Of a stretch of 23,928 nt of DNA, positions 15,630-21,839 are shown one piece after another. Position numbers and translations under genes: made by a program. Within the stretch, counting starts at the first letter, position 1, and each line of letters opens with the position of its first letter. The notes beneath the pieces were generated by a model. The model was not told the DNA's origin. It was given only the letters and a program-made list of their open reading frames with translations, and ran no database searches. The stretch comes from JBAYJY01 sp041664945 (lineage in GTDB: Bacteria; UBP15; UBA6099): positions 1 to 23,928 of the forward strand of contig JBAYJY010000063.1 of NCBI GenBank assembly GCA_041664945.1, written 5' to 3'.

Positions 15630-16997
15630 ATGACAGCAGACGATTCGTACATCATGAAATTCACAAAAGCCGCCGATGAAATGGCCGCCGGCAACTTCGC
15701 TATTGATATTCCCGCCGGCGCTGACGGCGAAACAGGCAGGCTCGGCGCTTCGCTCCTCTCGCTCGCCGCTGTCCTGCAACACAAATTCGACGAGATCGCC
15801 CTCCTTTCGCAACTGACTGAAAAGGCCAACATGGGCCTCACTCTCATAGACGTCCTAAACCACATTTACGAATCGTTCCGCGCCGTCATCCCTTACGACC
15901 GCCTCGGATTCTCGCTTCTCGAAGAGGACGGAAAGATCGCTCGCGCCGTCTGGATCAGGTCCGAACAGACGGACAAAAATATAGACACAGGCTACGCCGC
16001 GCGCATGGAGGGCAGCAGCCTTCAGCAGATCGTCGACAGCGGCCGCCCGCGGTTCCTCAACGACCTCGGCGCCTACCTGCGCGATCATCCGGAGTCAGAA
16101 TCAACTCGCCGCATCGTCGCCGACGGCGTCCTCTCCAGCCTCACCTGCCCTCTTTTCTCGCAGGGCAAACCGATCGGATTCATTTTCTTTTCCAGCGCCG
16201 CTCCGAACACCTACAACGAATCGCACGCCGGCTTCTTCATGCAAATCGCAAACCAAATCGCCACAATTGTCGAAAAGGGACACCTCTACCAGCGGCTCGT
16301 CGAACTGAACGAAGTCAAAAACAAATTTCTCGGAATCGCCGCTCACGATTTGCGCAGCCCGCTCGCCGCCGTCAAAGGGTTTCTCAACCTCTTCCTCGAC
16401 GGCTACCTCGGCGACATGCCCGACTCGCAGTTGAACTATGTCAAAAAAATCGACGCCGCCTGCGACCGCATGTACGCGCTCGTCAACGACCTGCTCGACG
16501 TCAGCGCCATCGAAGCCGGACAACTCGACCTCAAAATCGAGCCGGTCGACCCGTCGGAATATCTCAGAGCTAACTTCGAAGCGAACAGCGTCATAGCCAA
16601 TTCAAAATCCATTAAAATGAAGCTCGATATCGAACCCGGCCTGCCGCGCGTCGCTATGGACGCCAAACGCATCGATCAGGTCATCAGCAATCTGATCTCG
16701 AACGCGATAAAATTCTCATATCCGGACACGGAAATAACGCTCGGCGCCCGTCGCGCGGGCGACTTCGCGGTGTTCTACGTCGCCGATCAGGGCCAAGGCA
16801 TTCCCGCGGATGAACTGCCGTTGCTGTTCAAGGAATTCGGAAAAACGAGCGTGCGGCCGACAAGCGGCGAAAAAAGCACCGGCCTCGGCCTCTCCATCGT
16901 CAAGCGAATCGCCGAAGCCCATAGCGGCTCCGTCGGCGTCACAAGCGACTTCGGCCACGGCGCAACTTTCTCGTTCAAACTGCCGCTGAGCAAGTAA
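15630..16997 (+). CDS. Soluble GAF-domain sensor histidine kinase
   Basis: Kinase of 455 residues with no membrane helix. The N terminus (about 8-55, KAADEMAAGNFAIDI...) looks like a HAMP signalling helix without its usual transmembrane anchor. A GAF sensor domain follows (about 65-225, IPYDRLGFSLLEEDG... GFIFFSS). The dimerisation/phosphoacceptor domain has His239 in IAAHDLRSPLA. The ATPase domain has the N box at N358 (ISNLISNAIKFS), DQGQGIP at 386-392 and GLGLSIVKR from 418. No ribosome-binding site precedes the ATG, in line with the nearly leaderless promoter. Its response regulator is not next to it; the single receiver 1.1 kb upstream is a candidate. The stimulus is unknown. Confidence 0.92.
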   Translation: MTADDSYIMKFTKAADEMAAGNFAIDIPAGADGETGRLGASLLSLAAVLQHKFDEIALLSQLTEKANMGLTLIDVLNHIYESFRAVIPYDRLGFSLLEEDGKIARAVWIRSEQTDKNIDTGYAARMEGSSLQQIVDSGRPRFLNDLGAYLRDHPESESTRRIVADGVLSSLTCPLFSQGKPIGFIFFSSAAPNTYNESHAGFFMQIANQIATIVEKGHLYQRLVELNEVKNKFLGIAAHDLRSPLAAVKGFLNLFLDGYLGDMPDSQLNYVKKIDAACDRMYALVNDLLDVSAIEAGQLDLKIEPVDPSEYLRANFEANSVIANSKSIKMKLDIEPGLPRVAMDAKRIDQVISNLISNAIKFSYPDTEITLGARRAGDFAVFYVADQGQGIPADELPLLFKEFGKTSVRPTSGEKSTGLGLSIVKRIAEAHSGSVGVTSDFGHGATFSFKLPLSK

Positions 16998-17194
16998 AGC
17001 TATAATAAATTATTCCGATGATATTGAGAAAACCTGTCCAAATGATATGATTTCAATCAGCGAACAGCTTTAATTGATTTAACAACAGACGAAGAAACAT
17101 TAAAAATTATTAACCTAAGCTTGCTTCTATTCGGTATTAGAGCCGTTTGCGACTATTTTCGCATTATCATTATGTTACATTGAAGGGGAATATA

Positions 17195-18097
17195 ATGTTC
17201 TGCGCGAAATGCGGCAACTCTGAGATCTCAACGAAATTCTGTCCCAAATGCGGCGCCCCTGTGGCATTGCCGCATGGCAACACGCAAATCGCGCAGACAG
17301 CGCAGCCGAGGCCGGCCCCCCCCTCAACGAACTCGCTTAATTCGAAGGTTCAACCGGCTCCGATTGTTCGAAACAAATCAGTTCCGCCGCCGCCCAGGTC
17401 CGTCCCGCCGCCACCCACAGCGCCTCAGCCAAAACCGCCCGTTACGGACAAATACCTGGATGGAAGCGTATTTATGCCTGCCTCTGAGTATTCAACCGCT
17501 TCTTCAACAGGCGCAACCGACAAACCAAAGGTGAAAATTCAACCCGTATTCAAAACATACTCTCCAGGCGAGACTGGCATGTTCGGTTCGATGTACTATA
17601 TGATTATCGACCCCGAAACGTTTTTCACGCGCGCCGATTTCACAAAAGAAGTCGGAACAGTTTTCATGGTTATCTTCTTCGTCAACATCGTTCGTGGAAT
17701 CGGTTCGCTCATCATGAAATTTCTTTTGTTGAACAAGATGCCCCAAGGCAAGGAACTTGATGCGGTTATGCTCGGGTCTGTTTTCGCGTTTATTTATCCA
17801 TTCCTCGTATCTGTGTTGGGTATGATCGTAATGACGCTGATGTACAGGGCTTTCGCCAGTTGGAAACGTATTTTCGGGATTTACGCCTTCGCCAGCGTTC
17901 CGTATCTGATCAGCTTTCTGCCCTTGTTCGGGTTGTTTAGTTTTATTTTCTTCGTATACTACGCTCGCAAAGGATTCGAGAATGTTTTCGGGCTCGATTC
18001 ATTCGCTTCACTGCTTTTTGCGCTCGGTCTTCCGATCCTATTCTGGAGCGTAACCCTCTTTATATTCGGCTCCGCAATCATTCTCGGAGGCAAATAA
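17195..18097 (+). CDS. Zinc-ribbon YIP1-family membrane protein
   Basis: A 300-residue membrane protein. It opens with a zinc ribbon, C3-x2-C6 and C16-x2-C19 (CAKC, CPKC), continues through a Pro-rich disordered linker (about 28-90, PPPP runs), and ends in a YIP1-type domain (about 125-300) with roughly five transmembrane helices. The ATG at 17195 is chosen over an upstream in-frame ATG at 17147 because GAAGGGGA sits 5 bases before it and the ribbon begins right there. Bacterial YIP1 proteins are poorly characterised; the eukaryotic relatives act in membrane traffic. The rhomboid gene follows after 18 bases, indicating one operon and a joint membrane role. A weak promoter (TTGCGA, 18 bases, TATGTT) may lie at 17147-17176. 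Confidence 0.87.
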   Translation: MFCAKCGNSEISTKFCPKCGAPVALPHGNTQIAQTAQPRPAPPSTNSLNSKVQPAPIVRNKSVPPPPRSVPPPPTAPQPKPPVTDKYLDGSVFMPASEYSTASSTGATDKPKVKIQPVFKTYSPGETGMFGSMYYMIIDPETFFTRADFTKEVGTVFMVIFFVNIVRGIGSLIMKFLLLNKMPQGKELDAVMLGSVFAFIYPFLVSVLGMIVMTLMYRAFASWKRIFGIYAFASVPYLISFLPLFGLFSFIFFVYYARKGFENVFGLDSFASLLFALGLPILFWSVTLFIFGSAIILGGK

Positions 18098-18115
18098 CAG
18101 AACAGAGTTTTAATT

Positions 18116-19174
18116 ATGTTTATTCCTTACTCAAGAGACAATCCGCTCAAGCGTTTCCCGATAGTATGCGCCTTGTTGATCGCCGCCAACTTCGCTGTTT
18201 TCCTCGCCACTTTCGCAAATCGGGACGCATTAGAGAACGTAAGAATAATTTATGGCCTTAAGCCTTCAAGTTTCCATCTGTACGCTCTTTTCACCCATAT
18301 GTTCCTGCACGCTGATTTCAGCCACATTTTTTTCAACATGCTCGCGCTTTGGATATTCGGTCCCAATGTTGAAGATCTTATGGGACGCGCGATGTTTTTT
18401 GCATTCTATGTTCTGTGCGGATTAGCCGCAGCCGGCGCGCACATAGCAAGTGTTTTCGGCGGCCCGGGCATGAATATTCTGAACATGGGCGCATCTGGCG
18501 CAATCCTGGGCATAATGGGCGCGTACACAGTATTGTTCCCGCTCTCTAAATTAAGGGTTTTTCCCATTTTCATCCCCGTGCACGCGCTTTGGTTTATGTT
18601 CATTTATATGTATTTTCAGGTTCGAAACCAGATGATGGCAAACGCGGCGCATGGCGGAGTGGCGTATATGGCGCACATTGGCGGCTTCGCGTTCGGAGCC
18701 GGCAGCCTCCTGTTTCTAATGTTGACGAAAATCGTGGTCGTTCCGAATTACGAACTCGTGAAAAAAGGACGTTACGCAAAGATTCCAAAAGATCAGGAGT
18801 TCATCGAGCAGATGCGCATCTGTATTGAACACAAACAGTACGCCCGCCTTGCGGACACTTACGTAAATCTGCTCGCGGATACGCCCGGGGTGGCTCTTGA
18901 CGCCCCCACGCTTTTCGAACTCGGCGGCGCCATCGCGCTCGCCGCGAAACCGGACCTCGCAGTCTCAACCTACTCCAAAATCCTGCAAAGGTTTCCGGAA
19001 TCCACGCAGGCTCCGCCCGCGGCTTTCGAGGTGGCATGCATCGCCATGCGCGAATATAAAGACCGCGAAGGCGCCGCCGGCTATCTTCAGTGGATTATCG
19101 CTGCCGCGCCCAATTCGCCTCTCGCAGTTCGCGCTAAGAAAATGTTGTTTGCCATAAGAAATCCGAATGTATGA
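18116..19174 (+). CDS. Rhomboid-family intramembrane serine protease with TPR-like C-terminal domain
   Basis: Cuts transmembrane helices of substrate proteins within the lipid bilayer. The 352-residue protein has six helices in residues 15-205. The nucleophile is Ser127 in GASGAI and the base is His187 in YMAHIGG; the conserved H70 and N74 (SHIFFN) of the second helix that support the oxyanion site are present, so it should be active. After residue 215 comes a soluble helical region (about 225-345: ARLADTYVNLL, TLFELGGAIALAAKPDLAVSTYSKIL, PPAAFEVACIAM) that reads as TPR-like repeats, likely for partner or substrate binding. The ribosome-binding site is poor, which suggests coupling to the YIP1 gene 18 bases upstream. 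Confidence 0.93.
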   Translation: MFIPYSRDNPLKRFPIVCALLIAANFAVFLATFANRDALENVRIIYGLKPSSFHLYALFTHMFLHADFSHIFFNMLALWIFGPNVEDLMGRAMFFAFYVLCGLAAAGAHIASVFGGPGMNILNMGASGAILGIMGAYTVLFPLSKLRVFPIFIPVHALWFMFIYMYFQVRNQMMANAAHGGVAYMAHIGGFAFGAGSLLFLMLTKIVVVPNYELVKKGRYAKIPKDQEFIEQMRICIEHKQYARLADTYVNLLADTPGVALDAPTLFELGGAIALAAKPDLAVSTYSKILQRFPESTQAPPAAFEVACIAMREYKDREGAAGYLQWIIAAAPNSPLAVRAKKMLFAIRNPNV

Positions 19175-19207
19175 AACGGACATCGTAAAAAGTTATTTTG
19201 GTGAAAC

Positions 19208-19219
19208 CCAGGGACAGTC
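19208..19219 (+). repeat. 12-bp direct repeat, left copy
   Basis: CCAGGGACAGTC, repeated identically at 19518-19529 in the same orientation. The two copies bracket a 300-bp segment with one small ORF and its promoter. GGGACAGTC motifs of this kind are, from memory, frequent around REP-associated (RAYT/IS200-like) transposase genes, but no transposase is present. Confidence 0.7.
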
Positions 19220-19228
19220 GCACGTTTC

Positions 19229-19474
19229 CTATTTGCTCTTCATCAACATAACTGAGGCGGCTTTGTGCTCGATTTCCATTCTTTTATTAGAATGCGGATT
19301 GTCCGAGAACAATTTCTCGTTTTTAAGACTTCCTACACCCCCAAAACCAACAACAGGCGGATTCATTCCCCTTATTGATGCCTTTACTTCTAAAGGCACC
19401 CGGCCGTTCGCTTGTTGAATCGTCGAAAAAGCCTTATCCATAAAATCTTTTGATTTTTTCATATCTTTTTTCAT
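19229..19474 (-). CDS. Small hypothetical protein inside a direct-repeat-bounded cassette
   Basis: An 81-residue basic protein I do not recognise. It starts Lys-rich (MKKDMKKSKDFMDKAF), has a Gly/Pro-rich centre (RGMNPPVVGFGGVGS) and a charged tail (RMEIEHKAAS). No membrane helix and no catalytic motif. What favours coding is a very good promoter (TTGCTT, 16 bases, TATAAT at 19508-19481) whose start point would fall at or next to the ATG, making a leaderless message; a second in-frame ATG at 19462 is an alternative start. No ribosome-binding site is seen. Promoter and ORF fit exactly between two 12-bp direct repeats, so it may be cargo or remnant of a small mobile element. An open frame on the opposite strand is overlapping and less likely. 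Confidence 0.45.
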   Translation of the reverse strand: MKKDMKKSKDFMDKAFSTIQQANGRVPLEVKASIRGMNPPVVGFGGVGSLKNEKLFSDNPHSNKRMEIEHKAASVMLMKSK

Positions 19475-19480
19475 GCTCTC

Positions 19481-19508
19481 ATTATAGCGTAAGCGGGCTG
19501 GAAAGCAA
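19481..19508 (-). promoter_or_regulatory. Promoter of the small cassette ORF
   Basis: Minus strand TTGCTT (19508-19503), 16 bases, TATAAT (19486-19481). Predicted start at about 19474, the first base of the ATG. Confidence 0.6.
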
Positions 19509-19517
19509 ATTTAAATA

Positions 19518-19529
19518 CCAGGGACAGTC
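19518..19529 (+). repeat. 12-bp direct repeat, right copy
   Basis: CCAGGGACAGTC, identical to 19208-19219. It lies 8 bases beyond the stop of the Cys-rich ORF to its right. Confidence 0.7.
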
Positions 19530-19537
19530 ACCGGTTT

Positions 19538-19921
19538 TCAATCAAGCGCGCATGTTCCGGGGTCGATGGCGGGGCCGAGATTAAACCCGCCGGCTCTGCA
19601 AACCGCTACGTAGCCGCAAGCCTGTCCGTCTTCCTGAAAAAATGATATTCCGAGTTTTTTAAGTTCTTTCGCGTTTAGATCCAAAACTACCTTCTCAAGA
19701 TCGAATGCGACGCAATCCGCGCCGCATTTTCTCGCCGCGTTCCTGAAACAGTTGACCCGTCCGAGGCTTTTCATTCCAGCAAGCGCTTTATCCGAAAACT
19801 CTTTCCATATCGCAAGGTTCGTATCCGTATGCCCTATCTCGCTCAAGTAACTTAATGTTTTTTTCATTTTGACAACATTATCAAGGGAAGCTTTGAAAAG
19901 TTTCCCTTGAAATCCTTTCAA
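19538..19921 (-). CDS. Cys-rich hypothetical protein
   Basis: Up to 127 residues; family not recognised. The longest frame starts at 19921, but its first 13 residues are encoded inside a dispersed repeat, so the ATG at 19867 (protein MKKTLSYLSEIG..., 109 residues) may be the true start. No good ribosome-binding site is seen for either. The body has seven cysteines, including CGADC and a late QACGYVAVC pair, which might bind metal or form disulfides; no signal peptide. Its end lies next to the 12-bp repeat of the small cassette and its start is in another repeat, so it could be an accessory gene or a fragment of a larger one. Moderate trust that it is expressed. Confidence 0.45.
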   Translation of the reverse strand: MKGFQGKLFKASLDNVVKMKKTLSYLSEIGHTDTNLAIWKEFSDKALAGMKSLGRVNCFRNAARKCGADCVAFDLEKVVLDLNAKELKKLGISFFQEDGQACGYVAVCRAGGFNLGPAIDPGTCALD

Positions 19922-20009
19922 ACTTTCTCACGCTCCGCGCGACTTCGCGCGCTCCGATAAATGTTTTCCTTAACTACGTTATTCTGCGGTTCCTTGTTCG
20001 ATATTTTCG
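19884..20009. repeat. Dispersed repeat, copy 1 (about 120 bp)
   Basis: Strongly similar to 21281-21403 in the same orientation. Both contain a hairpin, AAGGGAAGCTT (19884-19894) with AAGTTTCCCTT (19898-19908) here, then the shared ATCCTTTCAAACTTT, a CGCGACTTCGCGCGCTCCG block and TTCTGCGGTTCCTTGTTCG. It lies downstream of the GH63-like gene and overlaps the start of the Cys-rich ORF. Confidence 0.8.
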
Positions 20010-20028
20010 TTTTTTTGCCAGGCGCCGC

Positions 20029-21267
20029 CTACTCCATACTGCCTGTTTTTTTACTGTAATCCCGATGCATGAGGTCGATTACAAGCGTTGACCATGCGAA
20101 ACTTTTCGCGCCGAGCCCCTCGCCCGTCAGCGGATTGTAATATTCGCGGATGCCTCCGGCGTCCACCATTTTGAGAGTGCGCTCCTTGACGTCCTGCGCT
20201 ATGTCGTTGTATCCGTAGCGTGCCAAGCCCTCTATCATGAACCAGTTAGTGTTGATCCAGACCGTTCCGCGCCAGTAGCCTTCCGGGTCGAACATCGGGT
20301 GCGTCAGATCGGTCGTCGGCACGGGATACTTCGTCCAGAATCGTTTCGTGTCCGTGAGCTGGCCGACCATGATCTTCGCTCGCTCGTCGCTCACAAGCCC
20401 TGCCCATAGCGGCATGAACGAAAAAAGCGTCGGCACGACGGACAGTTTTTCATCTCTGCCTATTAGGTCGCCGAACATCTGTTTCTCTTCGCTCCACATC
20501 CGCTTCATGACGGCGTCCGCTGTCTTCTGCGCGCGCTGCTCGAAAGCATCAGCTTCTGCGGGTTTTCCGAGTTCGCGCGCCATCGCCGCCATCGCCTTCA
20601 GATTCGCGTAATAGTAGCAGTTCATATCGATTCCGCGCACGAGATAGGGCGACACGCGTTTCATGCCCTCGTTGTCGTACTTCGTGCCTGTGAATTTCAG
20701 CATGATGCGGCCCTTGGTGAGGTCGAAAAGTTTGCGGTGGAACCGCCTTATATGGAAGATGGAGTCCCAGCGCGGCGAGTTGTCGATGCCGCTCTCCCAC
20801 GGGTGGTAGATTTCTATCAGACCGTCGTTTTTCGGTTCGCGTTTTGTTCCAAGCCATTCGTAGTAGCTGACGAGCGGGCCGTAAGCCTTTTCGAGAAACC
20901 CTTTATCGGGCGACACGGCGTGGACGCGCATCGCGGCGTCGGCGATGATCGGCGGCTGCGTTATGCCTGAAGTGTCGCGTCCCGTGTTGTGAATGATGCT
21001 GTCGAAGCGCCAGTTTTTGCCTATGTGCACCATGTTCGGAATGCGGCCGTCCTCCCACTGCCCGGAGAGCAGCGAAAGGAGTTCGCCCTTCGCGAAGTCC
21101 GGCTCGTTCCAACGCAGCGCGATCGCATGAAAACAACTGTCCCAGAGCCATTGCCAGTGGTAGGCGGTCGGCGACGGGCAGGTGAATCCGTACTTGACGC
21201 CTTGTTTAACTATCTCGCGCCTGTTTGTGTGCAGTACCGCTATCGCTTTTTTTTCGAGATCGCTCAT
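20029..21267 (-). CDS. GH63-like glycoside hydrolase (glucosylglycerate/mannosylglycerate hydrolase-like)
   Basis: A 412-residue (alpha/alpha)6-barrel glycosidase, cytoplasmic (no signal peptide). Family marks are YHWQWLWDS at 36-44, the WESGIDNSPRWD segment at 157-168 where Asp162 is the likely general acid, DMNCYYYANL, the EGYWRGTVWINTNWF block, and REYYNPLTGEGLG near 374-386 with Glu375 as the likely base. These are shared with bacterial MGH1-type enzymes of GH63 that release glucose or mannose from the compatible solutes glucosylglycerate and mannosylglycerate. The exact sugar is not proved. The ATG has only a weak AAGAA upstream. The gene stands alone and is bracketed by two direct copies of a 120-bp repeat, a sign that it may be an acquired or mobile unit. 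Confidence 0.87.
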   Translation of the reverse strand: MSDLEKKAIAVLHTNRREIVKQGVKYGFTCPSPTAYHWQWLWDSCFHAIALRWNEPDFAKGELLSLLSGQWEDGRIPNMVHIGKNWRFDSIIHNTGRDTSGITQPPIIADAAMRVHAVSPDKGFLEKAYGPLVSYYEWLGTKREPKNDGLIEIYHPWESGIDNSPRWDSIFHIRRFHRKLFDLTKGRIMLKFTGTKYDNEGMKRVSPYLVRGIDMNCYYYANLKAMAAMARELGKPAEADAFEQRAQKTADAVMKRMWSEEKQMFGDLIGRDEKLSVVPTLFSFMPLWAGLVSDERAKIMVGQLTDTKRFWTKYPVPTTDLTHPMFDPEGYWRGTVWINTNWFMIEGLARYGYNDIAQDVKERTLKMVDAGGIREYYNPLTGEGLGAKSFAWSTLVIDLMHRDYSKKTGSME

Positions 21268-21280
21268 TTTAATTCTTCAT

Positions 21281-21403
21281 AAGGAAAACTTTGAAAAGTT
21301 TTCCTTATAATCCTTTCAAACTTTTTCACGCTTCACGCGACTTCGCGCGCTCCGCTTGTGTTTCTTTACTTCGTAATTCTGCGGTTCCTTGTTCGATATT
21401 CGA
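21281..21403. repeat. Dispersed repeat, copy 2 (about 120 bp)
   Basis: Second copy of the 19884-20009 repeat. Its hairpin is AAGGAAAACTT (21281-21291) with AAGTTTTCCTT (21295-21305), a perfect 11-bp stem. Relative to copy 1, one G-C pair became A-T on both arms, a compensatory change. It lies just before the start of the GH63-like gene and ends in GTTCGATATTCGATATTC. Confidence 0.8.
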
Positions 21404-21606
21404 TATTCAATTTATCCTTCCGCCTTTTCATGTCTACCGTCTACTGTTTGCTGTCTACTGCATTTTGCCCTGTGTTCTCGCTACTCGCTTCTCGCCGCTA
21501 AAAATTCTTTTCTTCCGATTGCCTGTGATTCTATCCGATTACCCGGAAATATCAATATTGTGACCTAATCCTCGTTGACAAATCCTCTATGGAGAACTAA
21601 ATTTAA

Positions 21607-21639
21607 TCCGAATTATTCACGCCTTCAGAATAATTCGGA
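21607..21639. repeat. 12-bp perfect inverted repeat
   Basis: TCCGAATTATTC (21607-21618), loop of 9, GAATAATTCGGA (21628-21639). No T-run follows. It stands directly left of the larger nested palindrome. Confidence 0.75.
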
Positions 21640-21644
21640 CCGAA

Positions 21645-21759
21645 ATCGCAAGAGCGCTGAAGATTCAAGGCGGAAGTCTTTTTACACGATGGGAGCATAC
21701 TAAAGTATGTGACCGAGTGGGAAATGCCGACAACGAAGAAGATTCAGCGCTATCGCGAT
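21645..21759. ncRNA. Nested inverted-repeat element (possible structured RNA or dispersed element)
   Basis: Outer arms ATCGC (21645-21649) and GCGAT (21755-21759), then AGCGCTGAA (21653-21661) and TTCAGCGCT (21743-21751), close a domain of about 115 bases with a symmetrical 3 x 3 internal loop. Inside is a small hairpin, CATACT-AA-AGTATG (21696-21709). I recall similar GGGAGCATACT...AGTATGTGACCGA phrases from intergenic regions of other bacteria, so a dispersed element is as likely as a thrS-specific leader; it seems to lie upstream of the thrS promoter motif. Confidence 0.4.
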
Positions 21760-21798
21760 CTCAACGGATGAGTAATCCGACTCAACACTTGCCGCGCG

Positions 21799-21815
21799 GG
21801 AAATATTATTAAGCG
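21799..21815 (+). promoter_or_regulatory. Promoter-like motif shared with nrdD
   Basis: GGAAATATTATTAAGCG, identical to 4520-4536. It ends 24 bases before the thrS ATG. TATTAT at 21804-21809 may be the -10 box; no good -35 is visible. Confidence 0.45.
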
Positions 21816-21839
21816 CCGCCATTAAAAGGAGCCGACATC

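Larger units (their letters stand above)
21404..21839. other. Structured non-coding region upstream of thrS
   Basis: About 435 bases without a gene. The left part (to about 21600) is plain, pyrimidine-rich sequence with short near-repeats (GTCTACYGTYTRCTGTYTAC type). The right part holds a 12-bp hairpin (21607-21639), a larger nested inverted repeat (21645-21759), a small hairpin CGGAT/ATCCG (about 21767-21781) and the promoter-like motif at 21799-21815. No T-box core such as GGGTGG with AACCGCG was found. Confidence 0.6.

Noticed and set aside
19167..19418. 83-codon plus-strand frame after the rhomboid gene
   Set aside because: It starts inside the end of the rhomboid gene, crosses the direct repeat, has no ribosome-binding site and overlaps the better-supported minus-strand ORF.
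21404..21839. T-box riboswitch for threonyl-tRNA synthetase
   Set aside because: No T-box core (GGGTGG with AACCGCG) and no terminator/antiterminator pair could be found.
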